Assembly: GCA_029216955.1 (NCBI GenBank)
Contig: JANAVB010005597.1
Coordinates: 44,662,966 to 44,726,965, forward strand
Direction of reading: 5' to 3'
From: Iris pallida
Lineage: Eukaryota; Streptophyta; Magnoliopsida; Asparagales; Iridaceae
DNA length: 64,000 nucleotides
The notes beneath the pieces were generated by a model. The model saw nothing but the letters and a program-made list of their open reading frames with translations, was not told where the DNA came from and did not search any database. How positions within the stretch are numbered: position 1 is the first letter of the stretch; every line of letters begins with the position of its first letter. Shown here piece after piece: positions 48,937 to 60,949 of this stretch. The position numbers were made by a program, and so were the translations under genes.

Positions 48937-51331
48937 TGTCACACCCCGCTCCCGCAGGAGCGATCGTCCTCGCTAAGGCGTGATACCGCACGAGCCTAGA
49001 TTGCGCTCGTGTAAGGCGGCTTCCATAACGGTCGATTTCAGCGGCTGCGACGGGGTCGTCGCACAGAAGTCCCACGCAGAGACATTGAATCATAGCAACG
49101 GAAATTAAGAACAAACATAAGTCATGCAAAAGAAGCTCTTTATTGATATTGAAACATAGATTACAATAGGGCGCAAGGCCAAGATTATAAGTCTCTCGAG
49201 ATCACTCAAGCTCACTCATCTCACATTACAAGTCACTCAGCTCTCTCTCATCTCTCAACACAAGTCTTGAGCCGGGGGAAGCTTCGGAAGGCGATGTCCA
49301 TACATTATGTCCTATATAAGTCTTTACTCCATGCGGCCGCGCGCTTCGAATCGCCAAGGAACTCCGTGCCTCGACGCATCCAAGCGAGCTTCGCGCCACT
49401 AGCTTCTACCTGTGCCTGCACGTGTAAACTATGTGGGTGTCAGTACTCAACTGTACTGGTGGAATGAGCTCCTCGCCCACCCATACAAACCCGACACGTT
49501 TGATTTACTTTTGTGCAACTTAGTCCCCTTTATGATTGTCTTTCTACTCTTGCCTTAGGATCAGTTTTTTGGACCGACGCCTTGGCCTATTCCGTGTCTC
49601 TAGACCATCTCGTGCTTGTAACGTTAACCTATCGAGTCGTGTTTGCCTTTACGGCTTAAAATCAGAGACGTACTATGCGATAAAGCTCCATTCCCGTGTG
49701 ACCGTGCTTCAAATCTATCATACATTGCCTCGCAACTCAATATGACTTAACCATATCGCCGCCTCGTGACCCTTGCTACTTTGATCACCAACTGACCCAA
49801 TCAAGACTTGTGAATGTTAGTGTCACTCAACCAACTTTGCCTTGCGGCGGTTTCTCGACTTAAACTTAAACAACTCAACCAACTTATGCAACTCATATGC
49901 CGACAACTCAGGACTCGACGCCACATCTCGTGCCGAAGCACGTCGTCTATGTTGTATCCATTCTTAAGCCCAAATATTTGTATTCTAACTGTACACACAT
50001 TCCACAACTCAACTCAATCCAAAGGCACACACGCGAATTGCCGCCAAGCCGACTCATCTATATGATTTGGTTACTGACTCCCAGAGCCATCGTGGACTCC
50101 TCTAGCTTTTGTTAGATGGGTGCCCTTTCAGCGCAAGGTAGCTAGCCCCGCTGCAAGTTCCCGCCTAACCCGTGCAAAGCACAGCTAATTACTCGTTTCC
50201 AATCGACGGTCGCAACGGTCCCGTGGCCGCCGGGTTACCGTGCGGAGAAATGACTCACCTTGTCGGCAAGTTGTCCATGACCATGCAAGACTCGACTCAA
50301 ACTGACGTCTCACACAGTCATGCTACCTCTTTCTTCTAAGACTGCCTCGCCGACCTGTAGCCGCGAGCATACTTCTTTCTTCTGGGACCGCCTCGCCGAC
50401 CTATAGCCGCGAGGCCTCGCCGACCTGTAGCCGCGAGCATTCTTCCATGTTACCATATCATTTTATTCAACTCAAAATGACCATTTGATAGCCCTTTTTC
50501 TAAACTCACTTTTGAATCAACCGTGGCTCGTGCCTTAAACACTAAGTCCATACATCGTGCCTCAAACCGACTTACGTTCTACGCGATGCTATCGCCCAAG
50601 TCATATTTTTTATGACGGGCCTTGGGATAGTAGGACTATTTAACTAGACAACCGCAGAATGAGCGGGACAGCACTTGGAATGACTTAGGTCGATCGGCAT
50701 AACTTTGCCTAACTTACTCAAGCCTACAACTTAACGAGCAAAGGCTGCGTCAAGCCTTGCCTCGATGGAACGTGCCGTGCACGCGTTCAACTTTGAACGA
50801 CCAAGTCATTTGGGCGCCTAGACTTATGCCAGCAGTCGTGCGACACAACTTAACTCATAGGACGGGTCAAGGCTATGCCAAGCCTTGGACGATGGGACTG
50901 TGCATGCTTTATGAAGCATTCATGCGGGCGACGCCTATGACTTAGGCTACGTTCATAACTTTGCCAACTCAACCAACTTTCTTTCTCCCAAGCCACGGGA
51001 CGAAGGATCGAGTGTCATTTTCAAAGCACGCTGTGCACCAACTCTAAGATGATCATTGGACCTTTCCATATTCTAACTCAATTCGACCGTCGGGATTATT
51101 CCCTTTAGCTATGTGGATTTGTCACTTTTATTATCAAGCCTACTTGTGCAAGTTGAAAACATGCGATTTATCATGTGAAGGCTAAGATGAGGCAAGTTTA
51201 CCGAAACTACCCCACCTGAGCAAGCGGTCGCCTCGACCGAACGATGTCTTCGAGTAGCCGTTGCAAGGCTAAGTCCGAACGCCGTCGGCGTTTCGATTCC
51301 TCCGATTGACTGAGCGGGACGGGGCATTACA
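48937..51331 (-). repeat. LARD-2 5' LTR (right)
   Basis: About 2,395 bp, alignable throughout with the left LTR. The U5 stem is at 48,988-48,995/49,005-49,012 with one G-U pair. It would promote leftward transcription. Confidence 0.9.
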
Positions 51332-51336
51332 CAAGG

Positions 51337-51982
51337 TAGACAATCTATTGACATTCAAACTTCCTAGTTGGCACATAGTAGAAGAAATGAAGAACAAGAG
51401 TTTGAAGAGAAACATCATGGGTGGTGTTTATGTTGAGGTCAATCAGTCTGTATTGGGGTATATCTTGTGTTTGAATATATTTTCTTGTGCTTAGTTTGTA
51501 GCTTGAGGTTACAGAGTGGCAGTTGTGTTGAATTGAAGCAGGCAGCTTCTTGGGGGTTTAGATTGTCGACCTTGAGCCTATCTAGTCCATCTACACACGC
51601 ACATACACACCTACATATGTACGTAAATATGTTCATTGTATTTCTATGTTTTGTGTTCCGCTGTTATATAGTCTGATGTATCCTCGATCATTGGTAACTG
51701 GACCTATTTATATTTTTTTGAAGATGCTTTTCTTTCTCACCTATGTAACAAAGTTGAAATTTCTGCCTATTTAAAAATTTGTAATTAGAACTCTATAATA
51801 AGTCCCTGACTTATGCATCATTTCTATTATGCTACACGATACGCATTTACTTGAATTCTACGTACAATTCATTTTACTTAATTTCTATATTTTTTTCAAA
51901 ACTAAGCATTTGAAGAGAGCTATATTTAAATAGGGAGGATGTTTTCAGAGTGATTGAGTTGATATTCCTATCCTTATTTTAG
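51337..51982 (+). other. Intron-like sequence upstream of the acyltransferase exon
   Basis: AT-rich. It ends in a pyrimidine-rich stretch and the acceptor 'ccttattttag' at 51,982. No earlier exon of the gene is recognised here or left of LARD-2. Confidence 0.5.
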
Positions 51983-52091
51983 TGGAATGGATCAGTTGTT
52001 ACCTAGTCGAGAAGAAGCTGAAAGACTTCACAAATCATTGCCAAATTGCAGAATCTGTCATTTTAATGATAGTGGGCATACTATTTTTCTG
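51983..52091 (+). CDS. Phytyl-ester-synthase-like acyltransferase, internal exon A
   Basis: The exon codes for 'DQLLPSREEAERLHKSLPN' and 'HFNDSGHTIFL'. This matches the end of the alpha/beta-hydrolase half of plant PES/DGAT-like proteins (esterase/lipase/thioesterase family), where the final GH holds the hydrolase histidine. The family makes fatty acid phytyl esters and triacylglycerol in chloroplasts. The limits are acceptor ttttag|t and donor ctg|gtatgg. The next exon continues the protein in phase, but lies 10.1 kb away because a CACTA element sits in the intron. Exons for the N-terminal half are not found in the window. Confidence 0.75.
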
Positions 52092-52176
52092 GTATGGGTT
52101 CTAGTCAACTTTTTGTTTCTACTTCTGAACTGGAACGTTGTATCAAACTATTTGAAGACATGGTTTCATGGTGATA

Positions 52177-52370
52177 CACTACTAAAATATGCTTAAATAG
52201 CGACGTATATTAGCGACGGCGGAAATACGCGTCGCTGATAATTGCATATAGCGACGTCTTGTGCTACACGTCGCTGTCCGTCGCTGCGTAGCGACGTTCC
52301 GCGATGTAGTATAATTTACGTCACTGGCTTGCGACGTTTAGCGACGTATCATGTAGGAGTCGCTGTTTTA
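52177..52370 (+). repeat. CACTA left TIR and subterminal repeats
   Basis: The 13-bp TIR is followed by repeated 'agcgacgt' motifs in both orientations up to about 52,365. In En/Spm, equivalent motifs bind the TNPA protein; the same role here is inferred. Confidence 0.85.
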
Positions 52371-54460
52371 TTTCATATAGGGTTCCTGGCCCGATCGAAA
52401 TCCCAAAATTTTCACCCAAAAATTTATTCCCGCTCTCCCCTCTCCCCCTGGCGAACCCTCCCCCTCCGGCGACCACTCCCTCCGGTGAGACCCTCCCCCT
52501 TCTCCCCCCGGAGACCCCGCTCGCCCGTTGACCCCTCCCTCCGGCGACCAGCCTCCCTCCTCCGACGAAGGAGCCTTCCTCGCCGCTTCCTCCTCCGACG
52601 AAGCCACCCTCCTCGCCGCCTCCATCCTCCGACGAAGCCACCCTCCTCAGGTAAACCTTAACCCTAGCCCTAGCTATCTAGACACAGACACGGACACGAG
52701 AACTCTAACCCTAGCTGCTGGGGTGGTCTTTCTGTCGAGGGGGAGAGAGGGGTGGGGTTGGGTGCAGGGGGTGGGGGGGTCTTATTGTCGAGGGGTGGAG
52801 GGAGGGGTGGGGGTACCCGGAAGGTGCAGGGATAGGGAGAGGGGGGCATGGTTGGGGTGGGTGCAGGGGGAGGGAGGCAGGGGAGGGAAGGCAGGGGAGG
52901 GTTGGGGTGGGTGCAGGGGTATGGGGAGGGGGGCAGGGGAGGGGGGAGGGGGGAGGGGGGCAAGGGAGGGTTGGGGTGGGTGCAGGGGTAGGGGGGCAGG
53001 GGTGAAGTGTATATTTTGGTCGAACACTTAGGCGCTTGCAAGCACATTCACTACCGATGAGGGAGAGAGAGAGAGAGTGCGAGTGGACTGCAGTCCATAT
53101 CGCTGCTGGTTTGTCTTGTGATATTTTTAATTTTCTTTTCCTTTTTCATGTTTCTTTTCCATGATTGTTGTACGTGTACAGTCTGCCACTTTTCTTTATC
53201 GAGTACGATTTTGTTGCTTCTCTCGCTCTTCCTCTTGGTCTCCATTGAATGCTGGTCTACTGCCATTAATATTGGTCGATAGATTTCTCTATCACATATT
53301 GCAAGTGGTACTAAGAAAAAAGAAAAAGAAAGAAAGGAGAGAATAGATGTGACTCAAATGGACCGAAGTAGGTGTAGTAGTAGCAGTAAGAGCGGGACAT
53401 GAACCGGGCTCATGACATTTTGAACTTTGGAAGACAATGCCATGTTAACTACTTCCTTTCCTTGCTTATGTTTGTGATTTATTATGATATATAATGGTGA
53501 TGTTAATTCTTTCCAAATGTTAGGATCGTTACAAATCTTGTTGGCTCGAAAAGATATTTTCTTCGTGCATGCCTACTTCACATTATAGGATTTTATTTTT
53601 TGTTCAAGGGATTCGCAAAATGTAGGGATATATACCATTTAAAATTCATTTGAAATTCATTTGAAATCCATTTGAAATTCATTTTAAGAATCTGAAATGT
53701 TGACGATATATACCCAAGGTTCACAATATCGGTATCGGAATCGGTATCGGACTATTCCTATGAGTATTGGTATCGGCGATACCGGTAGTATCGGCGGTAT
53801 CGTATCGGAGTATCGAACTTTGGTATCGGAAAACAAATAATTATTAATAAATTATTTACATTTAAAAACATATATTTTATACATTTAGGCATAATTTTAA
53901 GTATTTCAGCGTTATTTCTTAGTAGTTTTGAAATTATATGATATAGTAGTCACCCTTACCGATTGGTTTTGCCGAATTGACCGGAACAAAGACCCCCAAT
54001 GTCGGTATCGGTCAATATTTGGTATCGGTCTGTATCGGATCGGAACATGCCAAACCGTATTGGTATCGGCCTGTTGGATAATATCATTGTTATTAGTAAC
54101 TGTCCAATGTCGGTATAGTATCGGAACATGCCAATGTCGGTATCGGTCTGTATAGTATCGGTATCGGAACATGCCAATGTCGGTATCGATCAATATTTGG
54201 TATCGGTATCGGTCTGTATAGTATCGGAACATGCCAATGTCGGTATCGGTCAATATTTGGTATCGGTCTGTATCGGATCGGAACATGCCAAACCGTATCG
54301 GTATCGGTCAATATCATTGTTATTAGTAACTGTCCGCTACTAATGTGTGTCCCATAATAAGATATTATATACGAATTTGTGCCTGTTGGATAATGTGTGT
54401 CCATCTTTGCAAAATTATTTTCAAATGGATATGAATTACTACTTGCGGAATCGTTCATAG
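52371..54460 (+). other. CACTA 5' region: leader, G-rich tract and repeats
   Basis: 52,430-52,660 is C/T-rich (cctccggcga repeats) and may be the leader of the transcript. 52,735-53,005 is a G-rich tract with many G3-G7 runs. 53,637-53,690 has four 'attcatttgaaa' units. 53,725-54,340 holds 'ggtatcgg' arrays. Long frames in the first two are low-complexity artefacts. Confidence 0.6.
53725..54340. repeat. 'Ggtatcgg' tandem array upstream of the transposase
   Basis: Higher-order units combine 'ggaacatgccaatgtcggta' and 'tcggtcaatatttggtatcg' several times between 53,990 and 54,310. The array may be a separate insertion, but no terminal repeats or target duplication were found. Confidence 0.7.
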
Positions 54461-57400
54461 ATGTACAATCGTCGTCCTGATGATATGTGTGGTGTGCAGG
54501 ATGAATACATAGCGGGAGTAGAGCAGTTCCTGCAGTTTGCTAAGGCGTTCCCTCAGTACATGGACGGCACCAAAATTAAGTGTCCGTGTGTGAAATGTCA
54601 TAACGTGAAATATTATCCAGAAGTGGAAGTGACATATCATTTGTACTCGAGGGGTTTTACGCCTAATTACTATCAGTGGACCGCACACGGAGAACTTGTG
54701 TCTTTAGCATCAGAGCCGGAGCCTTACGTTGAGCCGTATATGCATGCGGGACCTAATTTTGTTTCAGATAATCATGCATACGACGACGGGTGCGTTAACA
54801 TGGTTTTCGACGCTGCGGGGCCTAGTTTCGTTCATGATGCACCTGAGGAGGCACCGAACGCCGATGCTGCACAGTTCATGGAGTTGCTGGAGAATGCAAG
54901 GACTCCATTGTATCCTGGTTGTGAGGATCATTCACCGTTGGAGGTGGTTACAAGACTGTTGAGCATTAAGTCAGATTTTAACATGTCGCAAGAATGCTAC
55001 AACCGAGTGTTGGAGTTGATTATAGAGATCTTGCCGGCGGGTGCTAAGTTGCCTAAAGACTTCTACCGGTCTAAGAGGATGGTGAGATCGCTCTGGATGG
55101 GATACGAGAAAATCGATTCCTGTCGCAATGGGTGCATGCTGTACTACAAAGACGACAAGGACGCAGATGTGCACAGATTTTGTGGTGCTGATCACTATAA
55201 GACAACTAGTACAGGAAGGTCTACCGGTGCAAGAAGATCGACCGATTCAATGCACTACTTGCCTTTAACGCCACGGTTGCAAAGATTATTTATGGTGAAA
55301 GAGACGGCCAAAAATATGAGTTAGCACATGCGAGAACAGATTGAAGGAGTGTTGGATCACCCATCCGATGGAGAAGCGTGGAAGCACTTTGATCGAGTGT
55401 ATCCAGATTTTGCTTCAGATTCGCGAAATGTCAGGTTGGGACTATCTTCTGACGGTTTTACTCCTTTTGGTCTTTCGGGATCCCAGTATTCGTGCTGGCC
55501 TGTGATTGTTACTCCGTATAACCTACCGTCTTGGATGTGCATGAAGACTCAGTACATGTTTCTAACCGTTATAATTCCTGGTCCGAACAATCCCAAGAGG
55601 AACATTGACGTGTACTTACAGCCTTTGATAGATGAGTTGAATCAGTTATGGGAAGTAGGCGCTAACACGTACGATGTTTCCAGGAAGCAGAATTTTCAGA
55701 TGAAGGCAACCCTTATGTGGACCATCAACGACTTTTCGGCCTATAGAATGTTATCTGGATGGAGCACTCATGGCCGTCTCTCATGTCCGTATTGTATGGA
55801 CCGTAGTAAGGCTTTCCGCTTGAAACACGGCGGAAAGTCGTGCTTCTTTGATTGTCATCGGCAATTTCTGCCAAAAGATCATCCGTTCAGAAGGAACAGG
55901 AATGCTTTCCGTGCCGGCGTTGTAGAGAAGGGTGATCCACCGCCAAGGTGGTGCGGAGAAACGATATGGGAGGAGGTTAAAGATTTTCCAAGTGTTATCG
56001 AAGATCCTACAACTGGGTACAAGTGCGATGGATTTGGTAGAGTTCATAACTGGACAAAGAGGAGCATATTCTGGGATCTGCCATACTGGAGTACCAATCT
56101 GATCAGACATAATCTTGATGTCATGCATATTGAGAAGAATGTGTTTGATAACATAATTAATACTGTGATGGACGTAAAGAGAAAAACGAAAGACAATCCC
56201 AAGGCCAGGTTGGACTTAAAAGAAATATGCAAATGCCCTGCGTTGCATTTGATACAGCAGAATGGAAAACAGTTCCTTCCGAAGTCAATTTTTTCGCTGG
56301 ACAAGGAGGATAAAGTGAGACTTTGTCGGTAGATCCAGGGCCTAAAATTTCCAGACGGATATGTGTCAAATCTGAGAAGATGTGTCGATCCGAAGGAAAA
56401 CAAATTGACGGGTATGAAGAGCTACGATTGTCACGTATTCATGGAGAGGTTAATTCCGATTGCATTTCGGGAATTCTTACCGCAGGCAGTTTGGGATCCA
56501 TTGACGGAGCTTAGCATATTCTTCAGGGATCTTTGTTCTAAGAAATTGCTCGTTGATCGTCTAGAAAAGCAAGAGAAGGACATTGCGGTAACACTATGCA
56601 AGCTAGAGAGGGTGTTTCCTCCTGGATTCTTCGACTCTATGGAGCATTTGCCGATTCATCTATCCTATGAGGCACGTGTTGATGGACCCGTCGAATATCG
56701 ATAGATGTACCCGTTCGAGCGACATTTGAATCACCTAAAAAGAAAGGTAAAAAATAAGGCACGGGTCGAGGGTTCTATTTGTGAAGCCTATATTCTCGAG
56801 GAGATTACAAACTTTTGTTCGATGTATTTCAAGCCTCATGTTGCAACTAATAGAACGAGAGCTTCCAGAAACGACGAGGGAGATCATGAAAGTAATGATA
56901 CAATACTGAAGGTATTCAATGCTCCAGGAAAGCCATCAGGTAAGATGAAAAAGAGATATCTGAACGATGATGAGCTAAGGGCTGCTCAATTGTATGTATT
57001 ACTCAACTGCGACGAGGAGGAAGTAGAGAAACTGGAGGGGTAAGTAATTAATACGTCTATATTATTTTAATAGTGTTAATTATTATACTATTACATTAAT
57101 TGAACGATGTTGTTTTCAGCATATTTAATGATGATGTGAGGTCAGGTAGGCCACACATAACAGAAGAAGAACTAGAACAAGAAATGAGGCATTATTTTCC
57201 ATCATGGTTGAGTGCATATGTAAGACTTGAGAACTCTGTAATTACCTTTTTGTATATGCACTTGATTGAGAATGAGCTTAATTGCTTCTTTCGTGGTATT
57301 TAGGTCGATCGTCCATACGCAAGACTTGAGAATGAGTCTATTAGAACGCTAGCCAAGGGACCAATTTATGCTGCAAAAATATAGCCAAGCTACTGTGTTA

Positions 57401-58026
57401 ATGGGTTTAGGTTCAAGTCAACAACTTGCCCGATCAGAGACAACTTTGTGGATCTCGATTCCACCAAAAACAGCTGTTTGTGTATCAGATCTTCGAACTA
57501 CAAAGATGTTGATGCGGGCAACGATTTCTATGGCGTGTTACGGGAGATTGTGGAGCTGACATATAGTTATGGAATAGAGCCTGCTAAGATTGTGTTATTC
57601 AGGTGTGATTGGTTCGATCCGATTGAAGGTCAAGGTTGGAAAGTAGACAAGCACGGTCTTGTTGATATAAACTATCGGCGTCGATATCAAGCCTATGAAC
57701 TATTTGTCCTGTCAAGTCAGGCTCAGCTCGTGTACTTAACAAGTTATCCTAAACGGGGAACAACAAGGTCGGACTGGTGGACAGTATGCAAGACCAAAGC
57801 TAGAAATACCTTTGAGGTTGACGATATAGCTTATCAACAGGATGAACTACCTCTTGTAACAAATATTATAGAAGTGGACACGACGGAAGTTTCCTATTAC
57901 ACATCTAATTGTGTAGAAGAAGTAGAATTATCTGAAGAGGAAGATGCAGATGAAAGTGAAGATGTAGAGGAGGAAGAAGAAGTAGATGAGCTAAACGAAC
58001 TAGATGAATTTTCAGAAGAGGATTAA
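54461..58026 (+). pseudogene. TNP2-type CACTA transposase with four in-frame UAG codons
   Basis: Three exons fit: 54,461-57,039, 57,120-57,219 and 57,304-58,026 (gt..ag introns of 80 and 84 bp), for about 1,134 codons. In order come the transposase-associated zinc-binding region (KCPCVKCHN, residues 1-80), the transposase_21 core (about 250-620; 'FSAYRMLSGWSTHGRLSCPYC', 'HNLDVMHIEKNVFDN'), a DUF4218 part (about 650-830; 'LPIHLSYEARVDGPVEYR') and DUF4216 (about 960-1,040; 'VLFRCDWFDP'), ending in an acidic tail. The frame is otherwise continuous, but codons 288, 624, 748 and probably 920 are TAG where relatives have Trp or another sense codon. Intact, it would bind the ends and cut the element out; as read it is inactive. 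Confidence 0.9.
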
Positions 58027-58229
58027 ATCTGTACGTTTGTTTTATAATCATATTTGACACTTTAGTGACACTTCTATCATATAAATCTGTGACACTTCAG
58101 TGACACTTTATTGACACTTTTATTGACACTTCAGTGACACTTTTTGACTATGATATTTTTCAAAAATCTGTGATGTCTATCATATAAATATGTTTTTTTG
58201 TTTTATTGTCATATGTTTTATTGTCAGGT
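58027..58229 (+). other. Short spacer with TGACACTT repeats
   Basis: Seven or more 'tgacactt' units lie between the transposase stop and the next gene (58,055-58,150). No terminator or promoter motif is identified with confidence. Confidence 0.6.
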
Positions 58230-60276
58230 ATGACTAGACCATCTGGACGACGCGAAGGATTATATATTAGGCAGCCCCGTCAGCCTCGGGCTGGGGATGG
58301 AGAGGGCAGTTCCGTACCCTCATCCTCATCTCCGAGTACGCCAGTGTACCGTTCCGTTCCCGGTCCATTACCGGGACAGGGCAGTTCTAGCAGGTTGGCG
58401 ACTCCTCCCTCGTCGTCCAGCCTTCTTGTTCCCGGTCCATTACCGGGACAGGACAGTTCTAGCAGGTTGGTGACTCCTCCCTCGTCGTCCAGCCTTCCTG
58501 ATCCTGCGTCCAGCATCCCTGATCCCCCGTCCAGCATTCCTACTGTCGACGGCTCTATGGAGGGAGCCCACGCCGATCATATGGAGGACGACGATCAGAC
58601 TGATCCTGCCCAGGCAGAAGGTGAGAGCGACCCTCCATGCGCTCCCCCGGGCGAGACGCGTATGGAGATTTGGACGGACGGGCCTATGAAGTAAGTTAAT
58701 TAATTATTATATATTTCTCAAATGATTATATGTACATATATATTCATGAAAAATTATTATTGTATAGATATCGGCCTTCTGCAGTACAGAGACAGCTGGG
58801 GACATTTGTGAGGCAGAACTATGGTGGGCCTTGGCTCAACTACTCAGATGCTCCCGCAGATAGGAAGGCCTTTTGGTTCGCCCACTTCAAGGTAAAAAAA
58901 TTTGTTTATTTTTAAATTTTAATAATCATTTGTGTATATTATACAACTTTTGTATTTTACTTCTTGTAGAGGACCTATTTCTATCCACCACACCGGGCGG
59001 CGAGGATCGAGGGCCAATTTCCTGCCGTCATAGCCAAGCTCATTCGTGATGCGATCGACGACCAGAAGCGTCGTGATCGCGCCGGACGTCCGATCCAGGG
59101 TTGGATTACGCCAAAGCAGTGGACTGCGATGAAGGCTAGATTCAGCGAGCGCCAGTACCAGGAGCGGTCTGAGAAGGCCAAGGTGGCGCGGTCGAGCGCC
59201 GATAAGTGGTGTGGTGGCTCCATTCCGATGACGGAGCATTTTTGTCGTCTGGTACGTTTCCTATGACGAACATTAATTTATATATAGTTCGATATAATGT
59301 TTAATACTAATAATAGATAATATATTTTAACAGGTAAAGAAGGGTGAGGACCCGAACATGGTGACCGTCTTCCTGGTCACCCATCGGAGGGCTGGGGACT
59401 TCATTGACGAAAGGGCGACGCGGGCATATGTACGTTCTATTCAACTAGTATTAACTGACTATAAATTAGAAAACAGGAAAATAGATATCAATATAGACTT
59501 TAGTAAACACTTACACGTTAGCAAACATGTTCTAGGCCGAGTTTGTTCGGCTACAGAAGGAGGCGGCTGATGCTGCTGCTGCTGCTAGTGCGCAAGCAGA
59601 GGGAGGGGCTGGTACTTCCTCCCAGCCGCCTGCAGAGCCATCGCCGGACGAGCTCTGGATGACCGCCGTTGGCGGTCTTCAGAAGGGTACGTACTACGGT
59701 ACGGGATCCTACGGCGCGTATTTGGCTTCGGAGTCATCCCGAGCCCCCTCTGTCAGTGCGCAGTCTCCGGCTATGCAGGCGTCGTCACGAGCTGAGGATG
59801 TTCGTCGTCAGATCGAGGAGTTGTGTCGCGAGTTGCAGCAGCAGATTTCTGATGCGGTCGAGCGACGATCCGACCCTCCGATCGTCACCGGACGATTTGA
59901 TGCGGTCGAACGCAGTATACAGGAGCTGATGAGTCTGCATCAGGCTGCAGCTGCCAACTTGCAGACGCTCATCGAGTCTACGCAGCGCACGGAGCGTAGA
60001 CAGGTCGAGCTGGACGGATCGCAGAGGAGCCTTTCTCTCTCACTCGTTCAGTATACTGAGAAGGTGGTGAGTACCCTTGCTGTGCATGGTGAGCGACTGC
60101 AAGAGCTGGAGCAGGTACGTCCTCCGGGTCCATCGACGGCGCCGACTCCAGATACTGCACTGCCTCCGGCGCCGACTCCAGACATTGTACTGCCTCCTAC
60201 TGCCCCTACGGTACAGCTCACCCAGGAGAAGTATGACTACATTCTATCCCAGTTGCGCGGCAGGGGTCCGCAGTGA
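58230..60276 (+). CDS. TNP1/TNPA-type CACTA accessory protein, intact
   Basis: Five exons with good gt..ag borders join in frame: 58,230-58,690, 58,768-58,891, 58,970-59,251, 59,334-59,429 and 59,536-60,276, giving 567 residues without stops. Residues 1-150 are Ser/Pro-rich, with a duplicated 'VPGPLPGQ.SSSRL.TPPSS' unit. About 155-320 match the plant transposase_24 (Ptta/En/Spm) region: 'NYGGPWLNYSDAPADRKAFWF', 'KKGEDPNMVTVFLVTHRR', 'GDFIDERA'. The C-terminal part is helical, Gln/Glu-rich and probably coiled coil ('EELCRELQQQISDAVERR'). In En/Spm the partner protein binds subterminal motifs and helps transposition. The ATG at 58,230 starts the Ser/Pro segment; a longer N-terminus via an upstream exon is possible. 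Confidence 0.85.
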
Positions 60277-60550
60277 TTTTATTGGTTTTTTATGACTTGT
60301 ATGTATTGGCCCTATAGGCAAATTATTTATTCATACATTGTTGTTTAAACACTTGGTGGGAGACTTTTTATCATCTTTCATTTTTATTTGACTCTATTGG
60401 ATGTTTGTGAGGATGTGTGTCTATGATATTTACTTTGCACTGCCTCCTATTTTTATTGTGATATTTACTTTGTGATATCTGCGACGGGATGACAAATATA
60501 CCTACGCTGGGTTATAAGCGATGATCTGATATACAAAGGAGATGCTGCCG
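60277..60550 (+). other. 3' flank of the TNP1-type gene
   Basis: AT-rich, presumably the 3' untranslated region. No clear polyadenylation signal was chosen among several AT-rich candidates. Confidence 0.5.
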
Positions 60551-60938
60551 AAATTTTAAAAAAATATATTGTGTATTTTTGTTATGATGTGTGTCTGTGT
60601 TTACAGTGAATGTGAAATACAGTATTCGGAACCATCGACAGTTTCGATTACTGTTGTATGTTTTATCTTGGATAGAAATAGCAACAGTTCAGGGTGCACT
60701 TCTGAGAGCTTCATTTTCACGTCCTTCACTTTCTCGGACGTCGTAAAGGTTCCCGAGAAGGTGAAGGACGTGAAGAGGAAGCTCTGAGAAGTGCACCCTG
60801 AACTGTTGCTCTTTCTATCAAAGATAAAACATACAACAGTAAGCGAAACTGTCGATGGTTCGAACACTGCACTTCACACACACTGTAAACACAAACACAC
60901 AGCATAACAAAAATATCAATTATATTTTTTTAAAATTT
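60551..60938. repeat. 388-bp inverted repeat (long hairpin) inside the CACTA
   Basis: Two arms of about 185 bp meet near 60,744 with almost no loop. 'gttcagggtgcacttctgag' on the left is mirrored at 60,782-60,801. Outer parts such as 'aaattttaaaaaaatata' also match in reverse. Because of the symmetry both strands encode similar frames, which are therefore not genes. It lies between the TNP1-type gene and the right subterminal repeats. Confidence 0.85.
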
Positions 60939-60949
60939 TTTTTTAACAT

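Larger units (their letters stand above)
44456..51331 (-). mobile_element. LARD-2: complete LTR retrotransposon without gag/pol
   Basis: This 6,876-bp element has LTRs of about 2.39 kb, a 2,087-bp internal region, and a perfect target duplication CAAGG (44,451-44,455 and 51,332-51,336). The tRNA-iMet primer site adjoins the right LTR, so it runs on the minus strand like LARD-1. No retroviral-type protein motif is seen. Its LTRs differ from LARD-1's over most of their length but share the U5 hairpin, the terminal 'gagcgggac.gggcattaca' style, and internal blocks. The LTR pair shows more differences than LARD-1's, so it looks older. Confidence 0.9.

Noticed and set aside
52242..53047. Long Pro/Arg- and Gly-rich frames on both strands
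   Set aside because: They follow from C/T-rich and G-rich low-complexity DNA and overlap each other on opposite strands.
54101..54350. Asp/Tyr/Arg-rich minus frames near 54.1-54.4 kb
   Set aside because: Translation of the 'tatcgg' tandem array; three frames give the same kind of repeat peptide.
60601..60867. Two similar proteins on opposite strands
   Set aside because: Both frames come from the arms of one inverted repeat; the similarity is a result of the palindrome.
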